DNA of 64,000 bases, taken from Nitrosomonas ureae (GTDB taxonomy: Bacteria; Pseudomonadota; Gammaproteobacteria; Burkholderiales; Nitrosomonadaceae). Below the pieces are notes generated by a model, which saw nothing but the letters and a program-made list of their open reading frames with translations, made no database searches and was not told where the DNA came from. Where the stretch lies: contig NZ_CP013341.1 in the NCBI RefSeq assembly GCF_001455205.1, positions 806,001 through 870,000 of the forward strand, in the 5' to 3' direction. Position numbers and translations under genes: made by a program. The number at the start of each line of letters is the position of its first letter. Positions within the stretch are counted from its first letter, which is position 1. Shown here one piece after another: positions 30,352-39,494 of the stretch.

Positions 30352-30592
30352 ATCTTGTTCTCCCTGTCTTTTTAAAGGTATCAAAAATACCTTTCACTTT
30401 AATCCTCGGAAGTGACAGCTCTATAACAGCCAAATTAAGAGTTAATGACAAATGAATTACATGTTGAGAACTTATACAATGCCTGATAAGTACTTAAATG
30501 CCGAATGTTGTGACAAGCTGAATAAAACAATTCTCCTTATACTTTTAAGTAGACAGAATCCAACTTTTGGATAAAAAATTTAAATATAAGTC

Positions 30593-30627
30593 TTGACGAT
30601 ATAAAACATTTCCATAATAATGGAAAT
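30593..30627 (+). promoter_or_regulatory. Promoter with ArsR-type operator overlapping arsR start
   Basis: A sigma70-like TTGACG (30593-30598) is followed after 17 bp by AATAAT (30616-30621). A perfect inverted repeat ATTTCCAT-AATA-ATGGAAAT (30608-30627) covers the -10 and ends at the ATG, as expected of an ArsR repressor site. Transcription would start very close to the ATG, so the mRNA may be leaderless or use the ATG at 30634. The role is inferred from position. Confidence 0.6.
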
Positions 30628-30957
30628 ATGGAAATGATTAATGCTATTCAAGTGTTGGCTGCACTTGCCCAGGAAACCCGATTAACGATATTCCGGATAT
30701 TGGTTCAAACAGGTGAGTCGGGAGTTTCAGCGGGCGAGCTTGCCAAGAAATTGGGTATTGCGAATGCAACCTTGTCTTTTCATCTTAAGGAATTGGTTCA
30801 TGCGGAGTTAATTATCGCCCGGCAGGAAAGCCGCTTTATTTATTATTCGGCTAATTTCGCAAACATGAACGCGCTAATCGGTTATCTCACGGAAAATTGC
30901 TGCGCCGGCTCTCCATGCAATTCTACCGAAGTTTACTGTAATGACAAAAATAGCTAA
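30628..30957 (+). CDS. arsR: ArsR-family arsenic-responsive repressor
   Basis: The 109-aa winged-helix protein has the family core ALAQETRLTIFRILVQ, the recognition helix region GIANATLSFHLKELV and a beta wing RFIYYSAN. The C-terminus has CCAGSPC followed by another Cys (VYC), resembling the C-terminal arsenite site of some ArsR proteins (AfArsR type) rather than the helix-alpha3 site. It should repress its own operon until As(III) binds. It heads arsR-arsI-arsC-arsB and has an inverted repeat at its start. Confidence 0.9.
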   Translation: MEMINAIQVLAALAQETRLTIFRILVQTGESGVSAGELAKKLGIANATLSFHLKELVHAELIIARQESRFIYYSANFANMNALIGYLTENCCAGSPCNSTEVYCNDKNS

Positions 30958-30996
30958 AAATCCCTGTTTTATCCAACCCGTAAAGGAGGCAACACC

Positions 30997-31416
30997 ATGA
31001 AACGCTTTCATATCCACATCGCTGTAGAAGACTTGCCGGGAAATATCCGCTTTTACTCCGCGCTATTCGGTATTGAGCCTACTGTAAGCAAGCCGGATTA
31101 TGCCAAATGGATGCTGAACGATCCGTTTATCAATTTCGCCCTATCCGCTCGGGGCGCTAAAACGGGCTTGGATCATGTCGGAATCCAGGTTGACTCCGCG
31201 GAAGCGTTAAACGAAATGAATCAGCGCTTCGCTCAGGCCGATTTACCCGCTGCAGAACAAAAAAGCGCACAGTGCTGTTATGCCACATCGAATAAATACT
31301 GGACAGTCGATCCGCAAGGCATCGCGTGGGAAACGTTTCATTCGCTGGCAACGATTCCGGTATTTGGCCAGGATACATCTATTCCCATCAAATCCGAATC
31401 CTGTTGCGCAGCCTGA
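30997..31416 (+). CDS. arsI: ArsI/CadI-family C-As lyase (VOC metalloenzyme)
   Basis: The 139-aa protein is a vicinal-oxygen-chelate enzyme starting MKRFHIHIAVEDLPG. ArsI cleaves the carbon-arsenic bond of trivalent methyl- and arylarsenicals. Expected residues are present: a vicinal Cys pair in SAQCCYA (C93, C94) for the arsenical, and His at residues 5/7 and 60 with Glu in GIAWETFHS for Fe(II). A further CC pair closes the protein. It sits between arsR and arsC. The related name CadI is used for some homologues. Confidence 0.82.
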   Translation: MKRFHIHIAVEDLPGNIRFYSALFGIEPTVSKPDYAKWMLNDPFINFALSARGAKTGLDHVGIQVDSAEALNEMNQRFAQADLPAAEQKSAQCCYATSNKYWTVDPQGIAWETFHSLATIPVFGQDTSIPIKSESCCAA

Positions 31417-31418
31417 TC

Positions 31419-31918
31419 ATGAATCTATTGTTTCTTTGTACCGGAAACTCCTGCCGCTCGATTCTAGCCGAAGCGACGTTCAATGCCCTTGCCCCTAAGG
31501 GATGGCAAGGCATGAGCGCGGGCAGCCAACCAACCGGCCAGGTTCATCCGCGTTCGCTCGCCCTGCTTGACCGCGAAGGCATTTCAACCGAAGGGCTTTA
31601 CAGTAAATCCTGGAGTAATTTGCCTGTGAAACCGGATATCGTGATCACTGTTTGCGGTAATGCTGCCGGTGAAACTTGTCCAACTTATCTCCGACCTGCG
31701 TTACGCGCGCACTGGGGGGTATCGATGATCCGGCCAAAGCTACCGGAACCGAGGAAGAAATCAATTCGGCATTTACGCAGACTTATCTTACCTTACGTGA
31801 AGGTATCGAGACTTTCTTAACACTGCCATTAGACGACCTGCGCAAAAATCCTTCCGCTTTTAAAACCAAACTGGACTACATCGGAATTCTGAAGTTTAAA
31901 CACCCGCACCCAAAGTGA
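31419..31918 (+). pseudogene. arsC: Arsenate reductase (LMW-PTPase type), frameshifted
   Basis: The reading frame starts MNLLFLCTGNSCRSILAE with the catalytic P-loop CTGNSCRS and continues to RAHWG, then leaves frame. The rest of the protein (GGIDDPAKATGTEEE to LDYIGIL) continues one frame over. Adding one G to the run of six at 31714-31719 restores a 167-residue protein of normal family length. ArsC reduces arsenate to arsenite for export by ArsB. All active-site residues lie before the break. The shift may be a sequencing error in the homopolymer, a phase-variable tract or real inactivation. Confidence 0.85.
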
Positions 31919-31950
31919 TGATCACAAGATAATAGGGGACGCATATTGAC

Positions 31951-33237
31951 ATGCTAATTGCCTCACTCATTTTCATCGTTACGCTCGTGCTGGTCATATG
32001 GCAACCACGAGGCCTGGGTATCGGCTGGAGTGCCTTGATCGGTGCAATAACGGCACTGCTGCTCGGTATAGTGCAGCTCAGCGACATCCCTGAGGTGTGG
32101 AATATTGTTTGGAATGCCACAGCAGCTTTTATCGCCATCATTGTTATTAGCCTGCTACTGGATGAAGCAGGATTCTTTGAATGGGCTGCATTACATGTGG
32201 CACGCTGGGGGCGCGGCGATGGGCGTTTACTATTCGTATATATTGTTTTGCTCGGTGCAACTGTTTCGGCCTTATTCGCTAACGACGGGGCAGCTTTAAT
32301 TCTAACCCCGATCGTGATGGCAATGTTGCTGGCACTTGGATTTACCCCGGCTGCGACACTTGCCTTCGTCATGGCTGCGGGTTTTATTGCCGATACGGCG
32401 AGCTTACCGCTTGTGGTATCCAATTTGGTTAACATTGTTTCAGCTGATTATTTCAAGATCGGATTTACCCAGTACGCCACAGTGATGATCCCCGTCAATA
32501 TTGCTTCAGTAGCAGGAAGTCTGGCTGTGCTTATTCTCTATTTCCACCGCAGCATTCCAGCGAAATATGATGTCAGCCAACTCAAGGCACCCAATGAAGC
32601 AATACGTGATTTGGCAACGTTCCGCGCTGGCTGGGTGGTGCTGGCATTACTGCTAATCGGCTTTTTTGGCCTGGAATCTTTCGGTGTGCCCATCAGCCTT
32701 GTGGCAGCAACCGGCTCGATAATACTACTCGCAGTGGCAGCGCGGGGCCATATTATTAACACGCGCAAGGTAATTCACGAAGCACCGTGGCAAATCGTTA
32801 TTTTCTCACTGGGAATGTATTTAGTGGTGTACGGTTTGCGCAATGAAGGTTTGACCGGATACCTGACCAGTCTGCTTGATATCTTTGCCAGTAATGGCGT
32901 ATGGAGTGCAACATTTGGTACCGGTTTTCTAGCCGCCTTCTTATCATCCATCATGAATAACATGCCCACGGTACTGATTGGCGCATTGTCAATTGATGCG
33001 ACCAGTGCAACCGGTACAATAAAGGAAGCTATGATTTACGCTAATGTAATAGGATGCGATCTGGGACCAAAAATTACTCCGATCGGCAGCCTCGCAACTT
33101 TACTATGGCTGCATGTTCTCGCACGAAAACAAATGGTTATCACTTGGGGGTATTACTTAAAAGTAGGTATTGTGCTGACAGTGCCCGTGTTGTCTGTTGC
33201 CTTAGCTATGCTCGCTATACTGCTTGAAATCCAGTAA
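31951..33237 (+). CDS. arsB: ArsB-type arsenite efflux permease
   Basis: The 428-aa membrane protein has about 11-12 hydrophobic segments and the ArsB/NhaD ion-transporter signatures WNATAAFIAIIVISLLLDE, FANDGAALILTP and SSIMNNMPTVLIGALS. It exports As(III) and probably Sb(III), driven by the proton gradient. It is the last gene of the arsenic operon, 33 bp after arsC. No ArsA ATPase is present, so it would work alone. Confidence 0.92.
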   Translation: MLIASLIFIVTLVLVIWQPRGLGIGWSALIGAITALLLGIVQLSDIPEVWNIVWNATAAFIAIIVISLLLDEAGFFEWAALHVARWGRGDGRLLFVYIVLLGATVSALFANDGAALILTPIVMAMLLALGFTPAATLAFVMAAGFIADTASLPLVVSNLVNIVSADYFKIGFTQYATVMIPVNIASVAGSLAVLILYFHRSIPAKYDVSQLKAPNEAIRDLATFRAGWVVLALLLIGFFGLESFGVPISLVAATGSIILLAVAARGHIINTRKVIHEAPWQIVIFSLGMYLVVYGLRNEGLTGYLTSLLDIFASNGVWSATFGTGFLAAFLSSIMNNMPTVLIGALSIDATSATGTIKEAMIYANVIGCDLGPKITPIGSLATLLWLHVLARKQMVITWGYYLKVGIVLTVPVLSVALAMLAILLEIQ

Positions 33238-33369
33238 AACAAAATACGCATCAGCCGTTACGGCACTACCCGGAAATATCACTGTTGGTCAGGAAGAACT
33301 CGGTACGGTAACTCTGCCATCGCAATGTGGCAGCGGGTCAGATGGCTTCTAAGCTATCTCTACATGACT

Positions 33370-34197
33370 TTAGGGATAGAGCAAGAGCAGGCGATAACCG
33401 AGTGCATCCAGTTGACCGCTGTTAAAATCCAATCGAATCTCTATTTCTTGATGAGGTTGAATAAATTGCAATGACTTATCCGTTTCCTGCAAATAATCCT
33501 GTGCCGTAAAAATGCGACTGGCAATTAATTTTTCTTGTGCATCCAGCAACGACAGTTGCAATGCAGGCCAAGCCTGTGGAAAAGATGCGTAATTATGGAT
33601 GGTCGCGTACATCGTGGTTACTTCAGGCTGTTGTGCAGGATTCTTCTGTAATTCGGATGATTCGATGCCGATCCGGTCGATATCTTGCGGATAGGGCACT
33701 GCACACATCAAGAGTTCGCACAGTCGTTCCAACCGGGGTCTGATTTCCGGCGCAATCATGGTCAGCTCGGTGCGATAGCTATAGGCAATCTGGCCCATCA
33801 AGAACAACCCCAAAAGAACATTTACCAGCCCCCACTTCAAATATAACTGCTTATCCGGTTTTTCATCTACAAATAACTGATCTGCAGCAGTTTCTGTTAT
33901 TTCTGTAGTTTCAGTGACTTCCTGATTCAAGTCTGAGATAACTTGCGGTTCGATCGGACTATCCGAGTCCTCGGAAGCAGCTTGGTTTTCCATCGCAACT
34001 TCAGACGTGCTGAAGGGATGCAATTGAATCTGCGATGTATATTCGATGGCCGATTCGTTGACCGTAATCAGCGTGGCAAATCCATTGAAAATTCGTTGAC
34101 AGCACCCACAACGCACGTCGCCCCCATGCGCCTGTAATTGCGCGGCATTCACACGGAAGGTGGTACTGCAACCGGGACAAAGTGTTACAAGCGCCAT
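33370..34197 (-). CDS. Zinc-ribbon DUF3426 membrane protein
   Basis: The 275-aa protein opens with an MJ0042-type zinc ribbon (LCPGCSTTF then VRCGCCQRIFNGF), continues with an acidic linker and one TM segment (about 130-150, WGLVNVLLGLFLMGQIAY), and ends with a DUF3426 domain (about 165-275). The function is unknown. It usually follows prmA in betaproteobacteria, as here. It lies 89 bp downstream of prmA on the same strand. Confidence 0.85.
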   Translation of the reverse strand: MALVTLCPGCSTTFRVNAAQLQAHGGDVRCGCCQRIFNGFATLITVNESAIEYTSQIQLHPFSTSEVAMENQAASEDSDSPIEPQVISDLNQEVTETTEITETAADQLFVDEKPDKQLYLKWGLVNVLLGLFLMGQIAYSYRTELTMIAPEIRPRLERLCELLMCAVPYPQDIDRIGIESSELQKNPAQQPEVTTMYATIHNYASFPQAWPALQLSLLDAQEKLIASRIFTAQDYLQETDKSLQFIQPHQEIEIRLDFNSGQLDALGYRLLLLYP

Positions 34198-34286
34198 AGG
34201 TTATTGCCTGAGTTGGATCAGCACGTTAAATTGATCAGTGATTTGTGATCGGCCGGGTCCGAAGACTCGATAAAGCGGTAATTATT

Positions 34287-35204
34287 TCACCTTTTACTTC
34301 CGGTTAACAACACCCACCCTTGCTGCTCTTCGCCACTGTGCATATCAAACCACTGTTGATAGGTGCGCTTAACTTCTGCAGCTTGCTGCTGCAAGATTCC
34401 GGACAGTGCGATGAAGCCTTGCTGTCGAACCAACTGCGCTAGAACCGGAGCCAGCATGATTAAAGGATTCGCCAGAATATTGGCAACCACGATATCCGCC
34501 TGTCCTTGTGGTTGCATATCGCGTGTAACCGCCCGATGGTCGGTTGTAAAAAAGAATTGAGGCGCAGAACAATGATTCCTGATTGCATTTTCCTGACTGG
34601 CTTTAACTGCCTGGGGATCGATATCAATACCGGCGACGTGACTGGCACCCAGTTTTAAAGCAGCTACCGCCAATATTCCGGAACCGCAGCCATAATCAAC
34701 GACTTTATCCCCGGGTTGCAAATTTTGATCCAGCCAACTGAGACACAATTGCGTCGTGGGGTGGCTACCGGTTCCAAAAGCCAAACCCGGATCCAGTATC
34801 AGATTAATCGCATCAGGATCAGGTGCCTGATGCCAAGTGGGAACAATCCATAATCGCTGCGAAATCCGAATGGGATCAAATTGTGATTGGGTCAGACGCA
34901 CCCAATCCTGTTCCTCAATGCGCTCCAAGCGAAAATCCAGTTGTCCTTCCGGCTGCACGCTATTCATCACATTGTGCAGAATTTCATTCATATCGACATC
35001 CTGATTGAATAGTGCCGAAACTTCAGCATTGCGCCAGATTTCATCGCAGGGCTCACCAGGTTCTCCAAACAACATTTGCTCGTCTTGCGTGTCGGCAGCG
35101 GCATCATGAATGTCCACCGATAACGCGCCCTGCTCCATCAATGCATCGCTCAACAACTCGGCATTCGTTGCATCAGCTTTGATAATTAACGTAACCCAGG
35201 ACAT
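34287..35204 (-). CDS. prmA: Ribosomal protein L11 methyltransferase
   Basis: PrmA trimethylates ribosomal protein L11. The 305-aa protein has an N-terminal L11-recognition domain (starts MSWVTLIIKADATNAEL) and a SAM-binding domain with DPGLAFGTGSHPTT, VVDYGCGSGILAVAA and the catalytic-region motif VANILANPL. The start ATG at 35204 fits family alignments; a longer frame from a TTG at 35243 would overlap the stop of accC. It is co-directional with accC, 35 bp downstream. Confidence 0.93.
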   Translation of the reverse strand: MSWVTLIIKADATNAELLSDALMEQGALSVDIHDAAADTQDEQMLFGEPGEPCDEIWRNAEVSALFNQDVDMNEILHNVMNSVQPEGQLDFRLERIEEQDWVRLTQSQFDPIRISQRLWIVPTWHQAPDPDAINLILDPGLAFGTGSHPTTQLCLSWLDQNLQPGDKVVDYGCGSGILAVAALKLGASHVAGIDIDPQAVKASQENAIRNHCSAPQFFFTTDHRAVTRDMQPQGQADIVVANILANPLIMLAPVLAQLVRQQGFIALSGILQQQAAEVKRTYQQWFDMHSGEEQQGWVLLTGSKR

Positions 35205-35239
35205 ACTTATTGTAAGCGGCTTACAATCAAATCCGGCGC

Positions 35240-36601
35240 TCAATCAGTCTTGGTTTTATTGTGCAACGCAAGCTTCTGTTCCAGATAATGAATTGAAACC
35301 CCACCGCGCAAGAAAGATGCGTCATTCAGCAAGTCACGATGCAATGGGATATTGGTTTTGATTCCGGCCACCACCATTTCAGACAGCGCAATCCGCATGC
35401 GTGCAATCGCTTGCTCACGCGTATCGCCATAAGTAATGATTTTGCCAATCATTGAATCATAGTATGGCGGCACCATATAATTATGGTAAACGTGCGAGTC
35501 AACCCGTACCCCCGGACCGCCTGGCGCATGATATTGCGTGATTCGTCCGGCAGAAGGTGTCAGTTTGTAAGCATCTTCCGCATTGATGCGACATTCAATG
35601 GCATGACCCTTGAACACGATATCTTTCTGATGGATCGGCAATACATTACCCGCTGCAACATTGATTTGCGCCTGAACCAGATCGATACCCGTGATCGCCT
35701 CTGTTACCGGATGCTCCACCTGTAAGCGGGTATTCATCTCGATGAAGTAGAACTCGTTATTCTCAAACAGAAATTCAAACGTTCCTACGCCCCGGTACTT
35801 GATTCGGCGACACGCATCCGCACAACGTTCACCGATTTTATTACGCAATTTCTCGGATATTCCGGGTGCAGGCGCTTCCTCGAGAATTTTCTGGTGGCGG
35901 CGTTGCAGGGAGCAATCCCTTTCGCCCAAGTGAACGGCATGACCATGCTCATCAATCAATAACTGAAATTCAATATGGCGCGGATTCTCCAGAAATTTCT
36001 CTGCATACACGGTCGGATTGCCAAATGCAGACTGGGCTTCATTCCGTGTCATGACAACCGCATTGGAGAGCGCAGCTTCGGTATGCACCACCCGCATACC
36101 GCGCCCGCCACCCCCACCTGCGGCTTTAAGAATTACGGGATAGCCGATCTCCTTGACAATCTTCCTTATCTCATCAAGGTCTTCCGGTAACGCACCCTCC
36201 GATCCCGGGACGCACGGAACACCGGCACTTTTCATGGCATTCTTTGCGCTGACTTTATCTCCCATCAACCGAATGGTTTCTGATCTTGGACCAATAAATA
36301 CAAATCCGCTTTTTTCAACCCTTTCGGCAAAATCCGCATTTTCTGACAAAAATCCATAACCCGGATGAATAGCCTCTGCATCGGTAACCTCGGCGGCACT
36401 GATAATGGCCGGTATATTCAGGTAACTCTGTGCGACAGGTGCAGGACCGATACAAACCGACTCATCGGCCAGCATCACGTATTTGGCTTCTGCATCAGCC
36501 TCCGAATGTACGGCCACGGTTTTGATGCCCATCGCACGGCATGCGCGCTGAATCCGCAACGCAATTTCACCGCGATTTGCAATAAGAATCTTCTCAAACA
36601 T
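35240..36601 (-). CDS. accC: Biotin carboxylase subunit of acetyl-CoA carboxylase
   Basis: AccC carboxylates the biotin on AccB with ATP and bicarbonate, starting fatty acid synthesis. The 453-aa protein has the expected N-terminus MFEKILIANRGEIALRI, the glycine-rich ATP-grasp loop KAAGGGGGRGMR, HLGERDCSLQRRHQK, EMNTRLQVEHPVTE and the C-terminal biotin carboxylase domain. It follows accB by 25 bp. Confidence 0.97.
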   Translation of the reverse strand: MFEKILIANRGEIALRIQRACRAMGIKTVAVHSEADAEAKYVMLADESVCIGPAPVAQSYLNIPAIISAAEVTDAEAIHPGYGFLSENADFAERVEKSGFVFIGPRSETIRLMGDKVSAKNAMKSAGVPCVPGSEGALPEDLDEIRKIVKEIGYPVILKAAGGGGGRGMRVVHTEAALSNAVVMTRNEAQSAFGNPTVYAEKFLENPRHIEFQLLIDEHGHAVHLGERDCSLQRRHQKILEEAPAPGISEKLRNKIGERCADACRRIKYRGVGTFEFLFENNEFYFIEMNTRLQVEHPVTEAITGIDLVQAQINVAAGNVLPIHQKDIVFKGHAIECRINAEDAYKLTPSAGRITQYHAPGGPGVRVDSHVYHNYMVPPYYDSMIGKIITYGDTREQAIARMRIALSEMVVAGIKTNIPLHRDLLNDASFLRGGVSIHYLEQKLALHNKTKTD

Positions 36602-36626
36602 AGCTATCCGATCTCTATTCAGAGCA

Positions 36627-37115
36627 TTATTGAATCACGAATAAAGGCTCACCGTACTCAACGGGCTGCCCATTCTCTGACAAGATCGCTTTGATGACCC
36701 CATTTTTATCCGCTTCTATTTCATTGAGCAATTTCATTGCCTCAATGATGCAAAGTGTGTCTCCGACTTTAACGCTCTGTCCAACTTCAACAAATGGGCT
36801 GGCACCCGGCGATGCCGCTCGATAAAACGTGCCCACCATCGGAGACTTGACAATATGTCCATCGGGGATGGATTTATTGTTTGCGTCTGCTGTTTCAGCC
36901 GATGCATTGACTTCAGAAATTGCTGCCGGCGCTGGTTGCGAAGCCGGAGGCATCACTGCCGCCATAGCGGGTGGCATGAAGGCATAGTTCTGCACACCTG
37001 CACCGGATTTACTGATACGCACTTTCTCCTCGCCTTCCGTAATCTCCAGCTCAGCAATACTCGATTCTTCAACCAACTCAATAAGTTTCTTCAGCTTTCT
37101 TAAATCCATATCCAA
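36627..37115 (-). CDS. accB: Biotin carboxyl carrier protein of acetyl-CoA carboxylase
   Basis: AccB (162 aa) carries the biotin for acetyl-CoA carboxylase. The N-terminus MDMDLRKLKKLIELVEES is typical, a Pro/Ala-rich linker follows (about 45-80), and the biotinyl domain has the modified lysine in CIIEAMKLLNEIEAD. It is second in the operon aroQ-accB-accC-prmA. Confidence 0.97.
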   Translation of the reverse strand: MDMDLRKLKKLIELVEESSIAELEITEGEEKVRISKSGAGVQNYAFMPPAMAAVMPPASQPAPAAISEVNASAETADANNKSIPDGHIVKSPMVGTFYRAASPGASPFVEVGQSVKVGDTLCIIEAMKLLNEIEADKNGVIKAILSENGQPVEYGEPLFVIQ

Positions 37116-37174
37116 TCTCCCGAGACATTGTCTCGCCGTAAGGAAGTTTTATAACTATTGTCAACAACAGATTC

Positions 37175-37627
37175 TTAAGACGTCATCGCATATTTCAGAG
37201 CCAATTCATAACCCTTAGCACCCAAACCACTGATCACACCAATCGCCAAATCCGAAAAATAGGAACGTTGACGAAAGGATTCGCGAGAATAAATATTCGA
37301 TAAATGCACTTCGATAAATGGCAGCTTGACTGCGGCAATCGCATCCCGCATGGCAATACTGGTATGCGTATAGGCCGCCGGATTGATAATAATGAAATTT
37401 GTTCCATCATTCATCGTTTGCTGAATTCTTTCAATCAATGCCGATTCAGCATTGCTCTGAAAAAAATCCAGTCTAAACGCAGTATTTTCAGTTAATTTAC
37501 TTAAATTTCTGTTAATATCTTCCAATGTTGTAGCGCCATATAGCTCGGGCTCACGAACACCAAGCAAATTCAAGTTGGGCCCATGAATAATCAAGATATT
37601 ATCAGCTTTTGTCTTTTCTGAATCCAT
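37175..37627 (-). CDS. aroQ: Type II 3-dehydroquinate dehydratase
   Basis: AroQ converts 3-dehydroquinate to 3-dehydroshikimate in aromatic amino acid synthesis. The 150-aa protein has IIHGPNLNLLGVREPELYG with the reactive loop, IINPAAYTHTSIAMRDAI and EVHLSNIYSRESFR. It heads the aroQ-accBC-prmA operon. Its promoter must lie within the 99 bp before the intact IS at 37727 or within the IS itself; TGTACA-N17-CATAAT (minus strand) is a weak candidate. Confidence 0.94.
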   Translation of the reverse strand: MDSEKTKADNILIIHGPNLNLLGVREPELYGATTLEDINRNLSKLTENTAFRLDFFQSNAESALIERIQQTMNDGTNFIIINPAAYTHTSIAMRDAIAAVKLPFIEVHLSNIYSRESFRQRSYFSDLAIGVISGLGAKGYELALKYAMTS

Positions 37628-37726
37628 TTGTGAATTATGTACCGTTGCATCAAAAATGTACAGATTTTTAACGAAATTCGCCGAACTTAAGCGAAAATTG
37701 TCAGAAAAATATTGAATTGGTCATTA

Positions 37727-38582
37727 GGGTCTGTTGACATTTCACATAGGTAGCCACAGATATCCACATGCCATGGCTACCATACTCTCAAAATTTCTCT
37801 TCAGTTTGTCGTATCGTGTCGCTACTGCCCGATACTGCTTTAGCCGGGCAAAAGCATTTTCCACCAAATGTCGGTATCCATACAAACCCCAGTCCATATC
37901 TGCGTTGCCCTTCAACGAGTTGCGCTTTCTCGGTATCACAGCTCGAGCCCCTTTCTTCGTTATCTGTCCTCGTATACATTCGCTGTCATAGCCTTTGTCC
38001 GCAACAATCGCTTTCGCGTCAGGCAGTTTGGCAATCAAATCAGGTGCTATAGAACAGTCATTGACTTCTCCACCGGTGATTTCAAAATCGGCTGGTAAAC
38101 CATAACTATCAACCGCCAGGTGAATCTTTGTGGTATTGCCTGCGCGGCTTTTCCCGATCGCCTGTGGTTCCTTGTCCGCTGCGCCTGCACTATGCTGGTG
38201 CGCTTTAACATAGCTGCCATCAATAAATTCCCATTCACAATCCGGATCAATAGACAACGCCTTGAAAATACTTAACCATTTGCTGCTTAATGACCACGCA
38301 TTGAATCTTTTGTAGATGGAATTCCAGCTTCCAAATGCCTCAGGCAAGTCTCGCCACGGGCAGCCAACCCGCATTCGATACAGCATACCTTCTACTGTCA
38401 TGCGCAGATTGCGCTTGTTATATATCGCTTCTTGAAGCAGAATCTTCTCCAGCTTCGACCAGAACTCATCACTGAGCATCAATCGGGGCATCGCAAACTC
38501 GTTTTGTTGGTGGTATGGGAACCCCAATATTACGAGTTTGTTTCTATCTATTAAATACTTATCTCAAAACGTCAACAGACCC
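37727..38582 (-). mobile_element. IS5-family insertion sequence (IS427-like), copy 1
   Basis: The 856-bp element has exact 12-bp terminal inverted repeats GGGTCTGTTGAC and GTCAACAGACCC and is flanked by TA on both sides, as expected of the TA-duplicating IS427 group. It carries one transposase gene. Copy 2 at 42063-42918 is the same length and differs at only three positions that I can see (37907, 38162 and 38267 in this copy). It lies outside the integrated element, between aroQ and tRNA-Thr. Confidence 0.93.
37742..38527 (-). CDS. IS5-family transposase, copy 1
   Basis: The 261-aa DDE transposase is in a single frame. The N-terminal part (about 15-90, DUF4096-like) has MLSDEFWSKLEKIL and MRVGCPWRDLPEAFGSW, and the DDE domain has FIDGSYVKAHQH, IADKGYDSE (seen as VADKGYDSE) and the final acidic region near RHLVENAFARLKQYR. 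The protein appears complete. It differs from copy 2 by S instead of R in WLSIFKAL. The two residues before MPRLMLSDEF could be untranslated if the ATG at 38491 is used. Confidence 0.9.
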   Translation of the reverse strand: MGFPYHQQNEFAMPRLMLSDEFWSKLEKILLQEAIYNKRNLRMTVEGMLYRMRVGCPWRDLPEAFGSWNSIYKRFNAWSLSSKWLSIFKALSIDPDCEWEFIDGSYVKAHQHSAGAADKEPQAIGKSRAGNTTKIHLAVDSYGLPADFEITGGEVNDCSIAPDLIAKLPDAKAIVADKGYDSECIRGQITKKGARAVIPRKRNSLKGNADMDWGLYGYRHLVENAFARLKQYRAVATRYDKLKRNFESMVAMACGYLWLPM

Positions 38583-38703
38583 TAAGGAAAAGTTCATTTT
38601 GCGGTAATAAAAACACAACAAAACACAAACTATTGTGTTCAAACCGTTATCATTTGCCCGCAATTACTCAACCATCTATAATACCTCGCTTGATTTAAGC
38701 CGG

Positions 38704-38781
<78 letters not shown>

Positions 38782-38825
38782 AAATCAATTAATTAAAATA
38801 AATAAATCTATAATTTATATTTAAA

Positions 38826-38844
38826 GTAGACGCAATGTAGACAG
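38826..38844 (+). promoter_or_regulatory. Paired TGTAGACA-type boxes near attL
   Basis: GTAGAC (38826) and TGTAGACAG (38836) are spaced 11 bp apart. The same pair with 11-bp spacing is found near the other end of the element, at 51462-51481. Such pairs are expected to be arm-type integrase binding sites; that role is inferred from symmetry and position. Confidence 0.6.
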
Positions 38845-39057
38845 TACATAAAAAAATAAAAAAATGCGCTCAAACGCTCGTTAAAAGAGGATGGCTGAGC
38901 TCCTTAATAGTGGATCGCCAAATTTTAAAGAGAAGTTGTTTAATAATTTATAAAAAAATTTAATATTTAATTGAGATATTCATACATTCGGACAGGCATG
39001 ATCGCAAAATTGTTGCGATTCTAACAAATAAAAGTATTACAACAGCTCGCGTCCATA

Positions 39058-39477
39058 GTGTATGTGTCTACCAATAAGGTGAAGTCATTGAATCCTATAG
39101 ATGTAATTAAATGGACTTGTGTAATTATCTTTATTCTCACTGCAATTCTCACTTTAATGCATGTTTCTGGCATTAGGTTGTTACCAGATCCAGACCATGG
39201 AAAATTGTTATTTAAAGCCTTGATCATTGAAATAGTAGTGATTGCTGTGTCAGTTTTTTCCAATACAGTACTGCATAACCCAGAGGAAATATTCCTTGAA
39301 AAACTTCCGAATAATGAAACAAGAGATTACAATGCTAACTCACCTAACTTTCACGTAGATGCAGAGGAAGAATTGGAAAATAATGTTCAAAATGCTAATA
39401 ATAATTGTCAACAAATTACTATTACAGATTATTCAAAAATACCTCCCATTTCAAAGATTATAAATGAATGCAACTAA
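39058..39477 (+). CDS. Small membrane protein, element cargo
   Basis: The frame of 139 aa has two hydrophobic segments (about 18-38, VIKWTCVIIFILTAILTL, and 55-76, KALIIEIVVIAVSVFSNTV), then a long acidic, asparagine-rich tail. GTG at 39058 is the furthest upstream start; a TTG at 39088 has AGGTGA a few bases ahead and may be the real one. No known domain is recognised. The signal-peptide protein at 39495 follows 17 bp after the stop, so these two probably form a unit. Confidence 0.5.
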   Translation: MYVSTNKVKSLNPIDVIKWTCVIIFILTAILTLMHVSGIRLLPDPDHGKLLFKALIIEIVVIAVSVFSNTVLHNPEEIFLEKLPNNETRDYNANSPNFHVDAEEELENNVQNANNNCQQITITDYSKIPPISKIINECN

Positions 39478-39494
39478 TACATAGGATGCTAACC

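Noticed and set aside
37734..38098. Several plus-strand frames inside the IS copies (also 42070-42434)
   Set aside because: They mirror the transposase on the other strand and repeat identically in both copies only because the IS is repeated.
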